Shown in pieces: positions 18,257-27,189 of a DNA stretch of 64,000 bases; position 1 is the stretch's first letter; each line of letters opens with the position of its first letter. The DNA is taken from positions 1,922,001-1,986,000 of the forward strand of contig NZ_JADZGI010000001.1 of NCBI RefSeq assembly GCF_015865035.1. The letters run 5' to 3'. The notes below the pieces were generated by a model, which was given only the letters and a program-made list of their open reading frames with translations, made no database searches and was not told where the DNA came from. A program made the position numbers and the translations under genes. The stretch comes from Novosphingobium aureum (GTDB taxonomy: Bacteria > Pseudomonadota > Alphaproteobacteria > Sphingomonadales > Sphingomonadaceae).

Positions 18257-19141
18257 CTATTCGATGCGCGTGACGGTGTAGCCACGCGTACGCAGCATCG
18301 CAACGAGGCCGTCCGGCCCGGCCATGTGTGCGGCGCCCACCGCGACGAAGGGACGATGCCCCTCGTCGAGCCTCTGCGCGATGCGCTTCGTCCACGCACG
18401 GTTGCGGCCGGTGAACAGCACTGCGCGGAGTTCGGGATCGGCGAGCAGGCCGCGTCGGGTTTCGGCCTCGATCGCGGTCATGTCGCCGCTGCGCCAGCTT
18501 TGCGAGAGGTCGGTCTCGGGGTGCCCGGCTTCCTCGATAACCGCGACGAGCAGGTCGCGCTGCTCGCGCTCGGGCAGGGCATCGAACAGGCTGAGCTGGG
18601 TCGCCGCGCCTTCCAGTTCGATGACGGGACGCTCGCCCGCCTGCTCGATGACGGCCCGGTCGACGCCATTGCGCGCATCCCCGCTGCCCTTGGTGCCGCG
18701 CGCCAGAGTGAGCGCTGCGGCCCAGGTGTCGATGGCAGAGAAATCGTCGTCCTCGTGCCCGGTCTTCTCGAGCAATCCGGCGAGATCCGCGCGCTGTTCG
18801 GTGGGCACGCGCTGCGAAAGCGGCGGCTTGCCACTTGCACGTGCGAGGCGCGCGAAGGTGGCTGCCACCTCGGTGTCGTCGGCAATGTTGCCGACTTCGA
18901 CCACGATCTCGTCAGCCTGTGCAAGAGCCTCGGAGACCGGCCCGGTCTTCCAAGCGAGTGGCTGCGGGGCGCTATGGATGGTGCCGAAGAGCCAGCCGCG
19001 CTGACCCGCCGCGCCTTCTACCTCCCACAAGGCCGGGTTGGCGCTCTGGGCGCGCTCACCGCAAGCGGCAAGCAGGCACAGCGGCGCGAGGAGGCATGCA
19101 GCGAGAAACGCGGCGGCAAAAGCTCTGGTTTGGCGGATCAT
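18257..19141 (-). CDS. TraB/GumN family lipoprotein, copy 2
   Basis: This 294-residue protein has a signal sequence with a lipobox-like end (LLAACG). A TraB/GumN domain follows (PF01963 type): GWLFGTIHSAP near residue 50, ADEIVVEVGN near 75, a conserved NGVDRAV in the middle and FVAVGAAHMAGPDGL near the C-terminus. The paired GTIH and GxxH motifs resemble the metal-dependent protease fold proposed for the Tiki/TraB superfamily, but the bacterial substrate is unknown. It follows a paralogue on the same strand with a 39-bp gap. Confidence 0.85.
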   Translation of the reverse strand: MIRQTRAFAAAFLAACLLAPLCLLAACGERAQSANPALWEVEGAAGQRGWLFGTIHSAPQPLAWKTGPVSEALAQADEIVVEVGNIADDTEVAATFARLARASGKPPLSQRVPTEQRADLAGLLEKTGHEDDDFSAIDTWAAALTLARGTKGSGDARNGVDRAVIEQAGERPVIELEGAATQLSLFDALPEREQRDLLVAVIEEAGHPETDLSQSWRSGDMTAIEAETRRGLLADPELRAVLFTGRNRAWTKRIAQRLDEGHRPFVAVGAAHMAGPDGLVAMLRTRGYTVTRIE

Positions 19142-19180
19142 CGAAAAAGGCGCAATCTTGCTGGGCTCGGGTTGCGCTAA

Positions 19181-20092
19181 TTACTGCACGCGCTCTGCAG
19201 TGATGCCCTTGGCAGCAAGCAGTGCCTGGACACTGTCCTCGCCTGCAAGGTGACCGGCCCCGACCGCGACGAAGACGCTGCCCGGTTCGTCGAGGCGCTT
19301 TTCCAGCCACTGGGCCCAGTGGCGGTTGCGCTCGGTCAGCAGCACTTCGCGAATGCGCGGGTCGTCTTCCTGCTGGTTGAGCAGTTCGGCAAGAACCTCG
19401 GCCTTTCCGGTGCGCCAGGCCTCGACCATGCGCGCAATGTCGTCCTTCATGGTCGGCAATGCGTCGACGACCTCGGCGAGGTAGCGCTCCTGCGTCTCGG
19501 CAGGCAGCGTGTCGAAGAGCGAGATCTGGTACTCGGGCGTCTCGAAGGCCTCGTTGGCCATGCCACGCGCGCTCGCCTTCGCGGCGACCTGCCGGTCGAT
19601 GCCGTTCTCGAGGTCGTAGCCGCTCAGCTGCAGCGGGAGCATGGTCAGCATGAGGGCGGCGAACCAGGCATCGTTGCCGTCGAACATTGCCACGGGCAAG
19701 CCGAACTGGCCGAGAGCCGCTTCGTAATCGGCGCGTCCCTCGTCGCTGAGGGTGGCGCGCAGGGTCTTGCCGTCCTCGCGGGTGGCCTTGCTCATGATCG
19801 CGGCCTGCGCGGCCTTGTCGTCGTTCATCGGCACTTCGGTGACCAGCGTCTGCGCGCCGTCGAGCGCACTGGCGACGGGGCCCTGGTACCAGTCGACGGG
19901 CTTGGGCAGGATATGGATCGTGCCGAAGAGCCAGATGGTGGTGTCCTCGTCGGCGACCTTCCACAGGGCCGGCCGGCCGGGTTCGACCTGCGCTGGTGTG
20001 GCGGTGGGTTCCCTGGCCGAGAGCGAGGGCGACAGGAAAAGGGAGATGGCGCAGGCGACGCCGCCGATCAGCCGGGACTTCATCGATCGCAT
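19181..20092 (-). CDS. TraB/GumN family protein, copy 1
   Basis: This 303-residue exported protein is paralogous to the next gene downstream. It has an N-terminal signal peptide (cleavage near SLSAREP, no clear lipobox), then IWLFGTIHILPKPVDWYQGP near residue 53, VTEVPMND near 86, NGIDRQVAAKA near 165 and FVAVGAGHLAGEDSV near the C-terminus. The shared GTIH and GAGH histidines are the likely metal ligands of the superfamily. The two copies probably arose by tandem duplication, since their gene ends align motif by motif. Function is not established. Confidence 0.85.
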   Translation of the reverse strand: MRSMKSRLIGGVACAISLFLSPSLSAREPTATPAQVEPGRPALWKVADEDTTIWLFGTIHILPKPVDWYQGPVASALDGAQTLVTEVPMNDDKAAQAAIMSKATREDGKTLRATLSDEGRADYEAALGQFGLPVAMFDGNDAWFAALMLTMLPLQLSGYDLENGIDRQVAAKASARGMANEAFETPEYQISLFDTLPAETQERYLAEVVDALPTMKDDIARMVEAWRTGKAEVLAELLNQQEDDPRIREVLLTERNRHWAQWLEKRLDEPGSVFVAVGAGHLAGEDSVQALLAAKGITAERVQ

Positions 20093-20129
20093 GGAAATAT
20101 CCTTGGTATGGGTAGGCTGCGGTTGGTGG

Positions 20130-20780
20130 TCAGCTGTATCGGCGCCAGAGCCAGCCGATAGACCAGGTGACGCACACGATCCAGAAGATCACGACACCGT
20201 CGGGTTCGCCGGTCAGGCCGCCGCGCCACGCCAGCCACCAGGCGGGCGCCACGCTGACGTACGTGTAGAGACCGCAGGCCGTGCCGAAGTCGTAGTCGCG
20301 CCGCTCCATCTCGTCGATGGTCGAGTGCCAGTAGGCGGAAAACCCAATCGCCGCGAGCAGGCCGACGATGCCCCAGATCGCGAGGGTGGGGGCAAGCGGC
20401 TGCGACGAGAACAGGACCTCGGCAGGTTCGATCTCGTCGGAAAGGCCGCCCATAACCCCGACCACGATTCCGAAGCCGACCGAGACGGCAAGCGAGAGGT
20501 AGAGTGCGATGCGCGAGCGGCGCATGCGCGGGCTGCGCGGCAGGGTCAGCGAGGCATTCAGAAGGGCCCGGCGGGCAATCCAGTAACCCAGGGCCACGGT
20601 GACCACCGCGAGCACGCCGCCGACGACTGTCGCGAGGCGAAATTCGCCGGTCTCGGCAAACCGCATGGCGATGCCGGTCACGATGCCGGCGAGGAAGATC
20701 GTGAAAATTCCGCCAAGGATGATGAGCAGGGCGGACTTGCGGGAATTGGTGGGCATGTCGCTGTCAGGCGAGTTCGTCAT
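20130..20780 (-). CDS. four-helix membrane protein paired with XRE regulator
   Basis: This 216-residue membrane protein has no name I recognise. About five hydrophobic segments are visible (SALLIILGGIFTIFLAGIVT, then LATVVGGVLAVVTVALGY, IALYLSLAVSVGFGIVVGVM, LAIWGIVGLLAAIGFSAY and VVIFWIVCVTWSIGWLW). The start MTNSPDSD at 20780 has AGGA about 8 nt upstream and lies inside the end of the XRE gene (17-bp overlap), indicating coupled translation. A later start at 20756 is possible but lacks a Shine-Dalgarno. Membrane proteins encoded beside a small XRE regulator are common in proteobacteria; their function is mostly unknown. Confidence 0.75.
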   Translation of the reverse strand: MTNSPDSDMPTNSRKSALLIILGGIFTIFLAGIVTGIAMRFAETGEFRLATVVGGVLAVVTVALGYWIARRALLNASLTLPRSPRMRRSRIALYLSLAVSVGFGIVVGVMGGLSDEIEPAEVLFSSQPLAPTLAIWGIVGLLAAIGFSAYWHSTIDEMERRDYDFGTACGLYTYVSVAPAWWLAWRGGLTGEPDGVVIFWIVCVTWSIGWLWRRYS

Positions 20781-20961
20781 CGAAGATGTCCTCGATCGCA
20801 AGATTGAAGAGGCGCGCAATGCGGAAGGCGAGGGGGAGCGAGGGGTCGTGCTTGCCGGTCTCGATCGCGTTCACCGCCTGGCGCGAGACGTCGAGATATT
20901 CGGCCAGCTGCGCCTGGCTCCAGCTGCGTTCCGCGCGCAGGACCTTGAGGCGGTTCTTCAA
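20764..20961 (-). CDS. small XRE-family transcriptional regulator
   Basis: This 65-residue protein is a bare helix-turn-helix domain: LRAERSWSQAQLAEYLDVSR, then AVNAIETGKHDPSLPLAFRIA, and the ending IEDIFDD. This is the compact Cro/C1-like subfamily that starts MKNRLKVLR. The start codon is TTG at 20961, since no ATG fits and the conserved N-terminus begins exactly there. It lies 7 bp after the stop of the 57-aa membrane protein and overlaps the following membrane protein. Direct repeats at the operon promoter (21154-21187) are its likely binding site, by inference. Confidence 0.88.
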   Translation of the reverse strand: MKNRLKVLRAERSWSQAQLAEYLDVSRQAVNAIETGKHDPSLPLAFRIARLFNLAIEDIFDDELA

Positions 20962-20968
20962 GGTCGTC

Positions 20969-21142
20969 TCACCACAGCTGTGAAAGAAGTGGCGGAATCC
21001 AAAGTGCGACGGCGATGAACACGATCGTCAGCGTGGTGCGCTTGTCTTTGGCGCTGGGCTGCGCGGTTCCCCAGAGCAGGACCTTGCGCTTCTCGCCAAG
21101 GTCCATTTCGCTCCAGCGCTGCTTCATCTCGGTGACGGTCAT
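20969..21142 (-). CDS. 57-residue single-pass membrane protein
   Basis: This gene is easily missed because it is short. The ATG at 21142 has AGGAGA about 9 nt upstream, and the frame runs 57 codons to TGA at 20969. The N-terminal 35 residues are hydrophilic (MTVTEMKQRWSEMDLGEKRK), and one C-terminal hydrophobic segment reads TTLTIVFIAVALWIPPLL. It is the first gene after the predicted promoter and is followed 7 bp later by the XRE gene. Good codon use, a ribosome binding site and operon spacing support it as real; no function can be named. Confidence 0.7.
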   Translation of the reverse strand: MTVTEMKQRWSEMDLGEKRKVLLWGTAQPSAKDKRTTLTIVFIAVALWIPPLLSQLW

Positions 21143-21153
21143 GGTCTCGTTCT

Positions 21154-21187
21154 CCTGACACTATGTAAGGTATGCCTGACTTTATGT
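21154..21187 (-). promoter_or_regulatory. two direct repeats, candidate XRE operator
   Basis: Two 13-bp direct repeats read ACATAGTGTCAGG (21154-21166) and ACATAAAGTCAGG (21175-21187) on the minus strand. They match at 11 of 13 positions and are 21 bp apart, i.e. two helical turns. They cover the -10 region and the transcript start of the cassette promoter. A third GTCAGG occurs at 21215-21220. Autoregulation by the XRE protein is inferred. Confidence 0.5.
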
Positions 21188-21209
21188 CGTTGATTCGCGA
21201 CAATGTCAA
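21181..21209 (-). promoter_or_regulatory. sigma-70 type promoter of the XRE cassette
   Basis: On the minus strand a perfect -35 TTGACA (21204-21209) is followed after exactly 17 bp by CATAAA (21181-21186) as the -10. It reads into the 57-aa gene, whose start is about 40 bp downstream. Confidence 0.6.
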
Positions 21210-21358
21210 GAAGACCTGACATGATCGTTCGGCATGGCCGGTGGTCGAACAGCCGGGTCAACTCTGCTTGTGTGCCGCGTTGCGCAGTTGATTTGCCGCG
21301 GCGCATCCGCCATGGGCCAAGCCGTCAACCACGACGCCAGAACAGTCACGGAAAAACG

Positions 21359-22276
21359 ATGTCGACCGCTGCCAAAACGAACGCCGAGCAGCCGCTCAGC
21401 TTCCAGGACATGATCCTGACCCTCCACAACTACTGGAGCCGGCAGGGCTGTCTCATCCTCCAGCCTTACGACATGCGCGTGGGTGCGGGTACTTTCCACC
21501 CGGCCACGACCCTGCGCTCGCTTGGGCCCGAGCCCTGGAAGGCGGCCTACGTGCAACCTTCGCGCCGCCCGACCGACGGGCGCTACGGCGAGAATCCGAA
21601 CCGCCTCCAGCACTACTACCAGTATCAGGTCGTGCTGAAGCCGAACCCGGAGAACCTGCAAGAGCTATATCTCGCCAGCCTCGCCGAGATCGGCATCGAT
21701 CCGCTCGCACATGACATCCGTTTCGTCGAGGACGACTGGGAAAGCCCGACGCTGGGCGCCTGGGGTCTTGGCTGGGAGGTCTGGTGCGACGGCATGGAGG
21801 TGACGCAGTTCACCTATTTCCAGCAGGTCGGCGGCTATGACTGCAAGCCGGTCGCGGGCGAGCTGACCTACGGCCTCGAGCGCCTCGCGATGTACATTCA
21901 GGGCGTCGACTGGGTCTACGACCTCAAGTTCAACAACGAGGGCGTCTCCTACGGCGACGTGTTCCTCGCCAACGAGCAGCAGCAGTCGAAGTACAACTTC
22001 GAGATTGCCGACACCGATGCGCTGTTCGCCGGGTTCAAGGCCGCAGAGGCCGAGAGCCAGCGCTGCATTGAGGCGAAGATCCCGCTTGCCGCCTACGATC
22101 AGGCGATCGAGGCCAGCCACCTGTTCAACCTGCTGCAGGCGCGCGGGGTGATCTCGGTGCAGGAGCGTGCGAGCTACATCGGGCGCGTGCGCGACCTCGC
22201 CAAGGGGGCCTGCGCCTCGTACATCGAGGTCAATTCCGAGCGCTGGCACCGCGATTTCCCGGGGTGGAGTGCGTAA
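21359..22276 (+). CDS. glyQ: glycyl-tRNA synthetase alpha subunit
   Basis: GlyQ carries the class II catalytic core of the alpha2beta2 glycyl-tRNA synthetase. The 305-residue protein has the typical run SFQDMILTLHNYWSRQGCLI near residue 14, QPYDMRVGAGTFHPAT near 34, then YVQPSRRPTDGRYGENPNR. I place the start at 21359 (MSTAAKTNAEQ), where it is preceded by a purine-rich GGAAAAACG. The upstream extension to 21203 crosses the divergent promoter region. glyS follows after one base. Confidence 0.97.
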   Translation: MSTAAKTNAEQPLSFQDMILTLHNYWSRQGCLILQPYDMRVGAGTFHPATTLRSLGPEPWKAAYVQPSRRPTDGRYGENPNRLQHYYQYQVVLKPNPENLQELYLASLAEIGIDPLAHDIRFVEDDWESPTLGAWGLGWEVWCDGMEVTQFTYFQQVGGYDCKPVAGELTYGLERLAMYIQGVDWVYDLKFNNEGVSYGDVFLANEQQQSKYNFEIADTDALFAGFKAAEAESQRCIEAKIPLAAYDQAIEASHLFNLLQARGVISVQERASYIGRVRDLAKGACASYIEVNSERWHRDFPGWSA

Positions 22277-22277
22277 C

Positions 22278-24362
22278 ATGACCGATTTTCTGCTCGAACT
22301 GCGCTCCGAGGAAATTCCCGCCCGCATGCAGGCCGGCGCCCGCGCCGACCTCGAGAAGCTCTTCCGCAAGGAAATGGACGCGGCTGGCGTCGCGCTCGGG
22401 TCGATCACCGTGTGGTCGACCCCGCGCCGTCTCGCGCTGATTGCGCACGAACTGCCGCTCGAGACGGCAGCGGTGCGCGAGGAGACTAAGGGCCCCGCGA
22501 CCAGCGCCCCCGAACAGGCGCTCGAAGGCTTCCTGCGCAAGACCGGCCTCACCAAGGACCAGCTCGAGGTCCGCGAGATCAAGGGCAAGGAGACCTGGTT
22601 CGCGGTTGTCGAGAAGCCGGGTCGTGCGGTGAAGGACGTGCTTGCCGAGGCGATCCCTGCGATCATCCGCGCCTTCCCATGGCCCAAGTCGCAGCGCTGG
22701 GGCGCGGCCTCGCTCAGCCCCGAATCGCTGCGCTGGGTACGCCCGCTCTCGGGCATCGTCGCGATCCTCGGCGAAGACCTCGTCGAGTGCGAGATCGGCG
22801 GCATCGCCTCGGGCTACGCCACGCGCGGCCACCGCTTCCACGCGCCGGGCGAAATCACCATCGGCGGCGCGCATGACTATGCGCGCAAGCTCTCGGCCTG
22901 CCACGTGATCGTCGATCACGAGGAGCGCCAGAACCTCATCCGCGACGAGGCGCGCAATGCCGCCGCCGCCGCTGGCCTGACGCTGGTCGAGGACGAGGGC
23001 CTCGTGATCGAGAATGCGGGCCTCACCGAATGGCCGGTGCCGCTGCTCGGCCGCTTCGACGAGGATTTCCTCGAGGTGCCGCCCGAGACAATCCAGCTCA
23101 CCGCGCGCGTCAACCAGAAGTACTTCGTGTGCGAGAAGGACGGCAAGCTTGCCGACGCCTTCGTGTGCACCGCGAATATCGACGCCACCGACGGCGGCGA
23201 GGGCATCGTCGCGGGCAACCGCAAGGTGCTCGCCGCGCGTCTGTCCGATGCGCGCTTCTTCTGGCAGCAGGACCGCAAGACCAGGCTTTCGGTCCATGCC
23301 GAGAAGCTGGCGCGCATCACCTTCCACGAGAAGCTGGGCACCGTTGCCGACAAGGTCGAGCGCGTCGCCAAGCTGGCCGAATGGCTGGCTGCAGAGGGCA
23401 TCGTGCCCGATTGCGACCCCGCGCTCGCGCGCAAGGCTGCGGAGCTGTGCAAGGCCGATCTCGTCACCGAAATGGTCGGCGAGTTCCCAGAGTTGCAGGG
23501 CCTGATGGGTGGCTATTACGCTCGCGCCGAGGGTCTGGGCGATGCCGTCGCCGACGCGATCCGCGACCACTACAGGCCGGTCGGCGCCGGTGATGACGTT
23601 CCGACCGCTCCAGTCTCCGTGGCGGTGGCGCTGGCGGACAAGCTCGATACGCTGCGCAGCTTCTTCGCCATCGACGAGAAGCCCACCGGATCGAAGGATC
23701 CCTTTGCGCTGCGCCGTGCAGCGCTGGGCATCATCCGTCTGATCACCGAAAACGACTTGCGCTTCGGCGTGGCCGAAGGCGAACTGCTCGACTTCTTCGC
23801 CGACCGTCTCAAGGTCCAGCAGAAGGAAGCAGGCGTTCGCCACGATCTGATCGACGCGGTCTTCGCGCTCGGCGGTGAGGATGATCTGGTGCGCCTGCTT
23901 GCGCGGGTCCACGCGCTTCAGGCTTTCGTCCAGACCGATGACGGGGCGAACCTGCTGGCGGGCTACAAGCGTGCCAACAACATCCTCAAGAAGGAGGACT
24001 TCGACGCCGACGGTATCGAGCATACCGGCGACGAGGACCCGCTCGAGAACGTCGACGATCCGGACATGGCCGAGGTCTACGCCGCGCGTACGGTGGCCGA
24101 CTACACGCCCGAGCCCGCCGAGCAGGCCCTGCGCGACGCGCTCGATGGTGCAGCGCCGAAGGCGAGCGCCGCGATCGAGGCCGAGGACTTTGCCGGCGCA
24201 ATGGCCGCGCTGGCCTCGCTCAGGGCTCCGATCGACGCGTTTTTCAATGACGTGACGGTGAACGACAGTGATCCGGTGAAGCGCAAGGAACGTCTGGGCC
24301 TGCTCGGTCGTTTCCGTGCTGCAGTGCACAAGGTGGCTGACTTCTCCCGGATCGAAGGCTAG
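22278..24362 (+). CDS. glyS: glycyl-tRNA synthetase beta subunit
   Basis: GlyS contributes tRNA recognition to the heterotetrameric enzyme. The 694-residue protein starts MTDFLLELRSEEIPARMQ, the standard N-terminus, one base after the glyQ stop. The central region has the family signatures FPWPKSQRWG and RVNQKYFVC, with a DALR-like anticodon-binding region near the end (ARVHALQAF). Length is normal. A short hairpin (CCGGCC/GGCCGG, 24372-24391) lies just behind the stop, before ppdK. Confidence 0.97.
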   Translation: MTDFLLELRSEEIPARMQAGARADLEKLFRKEMDAAGVALGSITVWSTPRRLALIAHELPLETAAVREETKGPATSAPEQALEGFLRKTGLTKDQLEVREIKGKETWFAVVEKPGRAVKDVLAEAIPAIIRAFPWPKSQRWGAASLSPESLRWVRPLSGIVAILGEDLVECEIGGIASGYATRGHRFHAPGEITIGGAHDYARKLSACHVIVDHEERQNLIRDEARNAAAAAGLTLVEDEGLVIENAGLTEWPVPLLGRFDEDFLEVPPETIQLTARVNQKYFVCEKDGKLADAFVCTANIDATDGGEGIVAGNRKVLAARLSDARFFWQQDRKTRLSVHAEKLARITFHEKLGTVADKVERVAKLAEWLAAEGIVPDCDPALARKAAELCKADLVTEMVGEFPELQGLMGGYYARAEGLGDAVADAIRDHYRPVGAGDDVPTAPVSVAVALADKLDTLRSFFAIDEKPTGSKDPFALRRAALGIIRLITENDLRFGVAEGELLDFFADRLKVQQKEAGVRHDLIDAVFALGGEDDLVRLLARVHALQAFVQTDDGANLLAGYKRANNILKKEDFDADGIEHTGDEDPLENVDDPDMAEVYAARTVADYTPEPAEQALRDALDGAAPKASAAIEAEDFAGAMAALASLRAPIDAFFNDVTVNDSDPVKRKERLGLLGRFRAAVHKVADFSRIEG

Positions 24363-24414
24363 TATTTCGCCCGGCCTGGAGGAGGGCCGGAAGTAAAGAG
24401 GAAAGCCAAGTATA

Positions 24415-27078
24415 ATGACAAGGCAGGTCTACACGTTCGGTGGTGGCGCAAAGCACGAAGATGCACGCGCCAAGGACAAGGTGATTACCGGCGGCAAGGG
24501 CGCCAACCTTTCCGAGATGGCCGGGATCGGGCTTCCGGTTCCCCCCGGTTTCACCATCACCACCGAAGAATGCGTGAAGTACCTTGCCGAGGGCGGCGAC
24601 TTCTCGGACGCCCTGCGCGCCGACGTCGCCGAAGCCCTGACCCATATCGAAAAGACCGTGGGCAAGAGCTTCGGCTCGGCCGCCGACCCGCTGCTGGTTT
24701 CGGTCCGCTCGGGCGCGCGCGTCTCGATGCCGGGCATGATGGACACCGTGCTCAACCTCGGTCTCAACGACGAGACGGTCGAGGGGCTGGCCTCGGTCGC
24801 GGGTGACGAGCGGTTTGCCTGGGATTCCTACCGCCGCTTCATCCAGATGTATTCCGATGTCGTTCTCGGCCTCGATCACGGCCGATTCGAGGAAGCGCTC
24901 GAGATCGCCAAGGAAGACAACGGCTACATGAACGACGTCGAGATGAGCGCCGACAACTGGCGCGCGATCGTCAAGGAATACAAGGCGATCGTTCAGGACG
25001 AGCAGGGCGCGCCGTTCCCGCAGGACGTGCACGAGCAGCTCTGGGGCGCGATCCGCGCGGTATTCGACAGCTGGGATTCGGACCGCGCCAAGGTCTATCG
25101 TCGCCTCAACGACATTCCCGGCGACTGGGGCACCGCGGTCAACGTTCAGGCCATGGTCTTCGGTAACATGGGCGAGACCTCGGCAACGGGCGTCGCCTTC
25201 ACCCGCGACCCCGCGACCGGCGAGAAGGCCTACTATGGCGAATGGCTCGTCAACGCGCAGGGCGAGGACGTCGTCGCCGGCATCCGCACCCCGCAGTACC
25301 TGACCAAGGCCGCGCGCGAAGGCGCAGGCGCTACCGCTCCTTCGATGGAAGAGGCGATGCCCGAGGCCTATGGCGAGCTTGCCGCGGTGTTCGAGCTGCT
25401 CGAGAAGCACTACCGCGACATGCAGGACATCGAGTTCACCGTCGAGCGCGGCAAGCTCTGGATGCTCCAGACCCGTTCGGGCAAGCGCACCGCCAAGGCC
25501 GCGCTCAAGATGGCGGTCGAGATGGTCGAGGAAGGCCTGATCGACGAGGCGACTGCGATCAAGCGCGTCGATCCGATGGCGCTCGACCAGCTGCTGCACC
25601 CCACGCTCGATCCCGAAGCCGATCGCGACGTGCTGGGCAAGGGCCTGCCCGCCTCGCCGGGCGCTGCCTCGGGCCAGATCGTGCTCGATGCCGACACTGC
25701 CGAGAAGCGTAGCGAGATGGGCGATGCGGTCATCCTCGTGCGCGTCGAGACCAGCCCCGAAGACATCCACGGCATGCATGCGGCCAAGGGCATCCTCACC
25801 GCGCGCGGCGGCATGACCAGCCACGCCGCAGTGGTTGCGCGTGGCATGGGCCGTCCTTGCGTCTCGGGCGCTTCGGGCCTCTCGATCGACATGAAGTCGC
25901 GCACCCTGCGCATGGGCAAGCGCGAGCTCAAGGAAGGCGATGTGATCACTCTCGATGGCGCGACCGGCCAGATCATGGCGGGCGAAGTCCCGACCATCGA
26001 GCCCGAGCTTGCCGGTGACTTCGGCACGCTGATGGAGTGGGCCGACAAGCACCGCCGCATGAAGGTGCGCACCAACGCCGAGACCCCGGCGGACTGCAAG
26101 ATGGCCCGCCAGTTCGGCGCCGAGGGCATCGGCCTGTGCCGTACCGAGCACATGTTCTTCGATGCCGACCGCATCTCGGCCGTGCGCCAGATGATCCTCG
26201 CCGAGGACGAGGCCGGTCGCCGCGCTGCGCTTGCCAAGCTGCTGCCCGAGCAGCGCGCAGACTTCCACGCGATCTTCGACGTGATGGCGGGCCTGCCGGT
26301 CACCATCCGCCTGCTCGATCCGCCGCTCCACGAGTTCCTGCCGCAGGGCGACGAGGAATTTGCGGACCTGTCCGAGCACATCGGCATCGGCGTCGACACG
26401 CTCAAGCGCCGCGCGGACGAGCTGCACGAACTGAACCCGATGCTCGGTCACCGTGGCTGCCGTCTGGGCATCACCTTCCCCGAGATCTACGAGATGCAGG
26501 CGCGCGCCATCTTCGAGGCTGCCTGCGACGTGGCCGAGGCTTCGGGCGCAGCGCCCGTTCCCGAGGTGATGATCCCGCTGGTGGGCACGCGCAAGGAACT
26601 CTCGATCCTCAAGAAGGTCGTCGACGAAACCGCCGCTGCAGTTTTCGCCGAAAAGGGCCGCACGCTCGAATATATCGTCGGTACCATGATCGAGCTGCCC
26701 CGCGCAGCGCTGATGGCTGGCGAGATTGCCGAGGATGCGCGCTTCTTCTCGTTCGGCACCAACGACCTCACCCAGACCACGCTGGGCGTCAGCCGCGACG
26801 ATGCGGGCCGCTTCCTCAGCCCCTATGTCGAGAAGGGCATCTACCCGCGCGATCCGTTCGTCAGCCTCGACATCGAGGGTGTCGGCCAGCTCGTGCAGCT
26901 CGGGGCCGAGCGCGGCCGCGCAACCCGCGCCGACCTCAAGCTGGGCATCTGCGGTGAGCACGGCGGCGATCCGGCCTCGATCGCGTTCTGCGAGAAGGTC
27001 GGGCTCGACTACGTCAGTGCCTCGCCCTTCCGCGTGCCGATCGCGCGCCTCGCAGCCGCGCAGGCAGCGCTGGGCTGA
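24415..27078 (+). CDS. ppdK: pyruvate, phosphate dikinase
   Basis: PPDK interconverts pyruvate + ATP + Pi and phosphoenolpyruvate + AMP + PPi. It has three domains in 887 residues: an ATP-grasp nucleotide domain (GGKGANLSEMAGIGLPVPPG near residue 25), a central swivelling phosphohistidine domain with GGMTSHAAVVARGMG (catalytic His near residue 470), and a C-terminal TIM-barrel with GLCRTEHMFF, GTNDLTQTTLG and GICGEHGGDP. All key motifs are intact. It lies 52 bp after glyS on the same strand. In alphaproteobacteria it supports gluconeogenesis or glycolytic reversal; physiological direction is inference. Confidence 0.97.
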   Translation: MTRQVYTFGGGAKHEDARAKDKVITGGKGANLSEMAGIGLPVPPGFTITTEECVKYLAEGGDFSDALRADVAEALTHIEKTVGKSFGSAADPLLVSVRSGARVSMPGMMDTVLNLGLNDETVEGLASVAGDERFAWDSYRRFIQMYSDVVLGLDHGRFEEALEIAKEDNGYMNDVEMSADNWRAIVKEYKAIVQDEQGAPFPQDVHEQLWGAIRAVFDSWDSDRAKVYRRLNDIPGDWGTAVNVQAMVFGNMGETSATGVAFTRDPATGEKAYYGEWLVNAQGEDVVAGIRTPQYLTKAAREGAGATAPSMEEAMPEAYGELAAVFELLEKHYRDMQDIEFTVERGKLWMLQTRSGKRTAKAALKMAVEMVEEGLIDEATAIKRVDPMALDQLLHPTLDPEADRDVLGKGLPASPGAASGQIVLDADTAEKRSEMGDAVILVRVETSPEDIHGMHAAKGILTARGGMTSHAAVVARGMGRPCVSGASGLSIDMKSRTLRMGKRELKEGDVITLDGATGQIMAGEVPTIEPELAGDFGTLMEWADKHRRMKVRTNAETPADCKMARQFGAEGIGLCRTEHMFFDADRISAVRQMILAEDEAGRRAALAKLLPEQRADFHAIFDVMAGLPVTIRLLDPPLHEFLPQGDEEFADLSEHIGIGVDTLKRRADELHELNPMLGHRGCRLGITFPEIYEMQARAIFEAACDVAEASGAAPVPEVMIPLVGTRKELSILKKVVDETAAAVFAEKGRTLEYIVGTMIELPRAALMAGEIAEDARFFSFGTNDLTQTTLGVSRDDAGRFLSPYVEKGIYPRDPFVSLDIEGVGQLVQLGAERGRATRADLKLGICGEHGGDPASIAFCEKVGLDYVSASPFRVPIARLAAAQAALG

Positions 27079-27147
27079 TAGCTGACAGTCCGGGACGGGA
27101 CTGCCAATGCAGCCCGTCCGGGACGAACGAGACATCTGACCGGTTCG

Positions 27148-27184
27148 ATCGCGGTCCGGCGGGCAATGCTCGCCGGGCCGCGAT
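27148..27184. terminator. bidirectional terminator between ppdK and the methyltransferase gene
   Basis: A strong imperfect stem (ATCGCGG-CCGGCG paired with CGCCGG-CCGCGAT) lies 6 bp from the end of the minus-strand gene and about 70 bp after the ppdK stop. A second weaker hairpin (GGACGGG/CCCGTCC) is at 27093-27119. Confidence 0.6.
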
Positions 27185-27189
27185 GCGTT

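Noticed and set aside
20958..21209. 83-codon minus-strand frame over the XRE cassette promoter
   Set aside because: It is in a different frame from the 57-codon gene and runs through the promoter; the 57-codon frame has the ribosome binding site and the hydrophobic segment.
22230..24329. 699-codon frame antisense to glyS
   Set aside because: Shadow of glyS codon bias, no independent signals.
24244..27135. 963-codon open frame antisense to ppdK
   Set aside because: Composition is a mirror of ppdK codon bias (Asp/Val/His/Leu-rich), with no domain or ribosome binding site.
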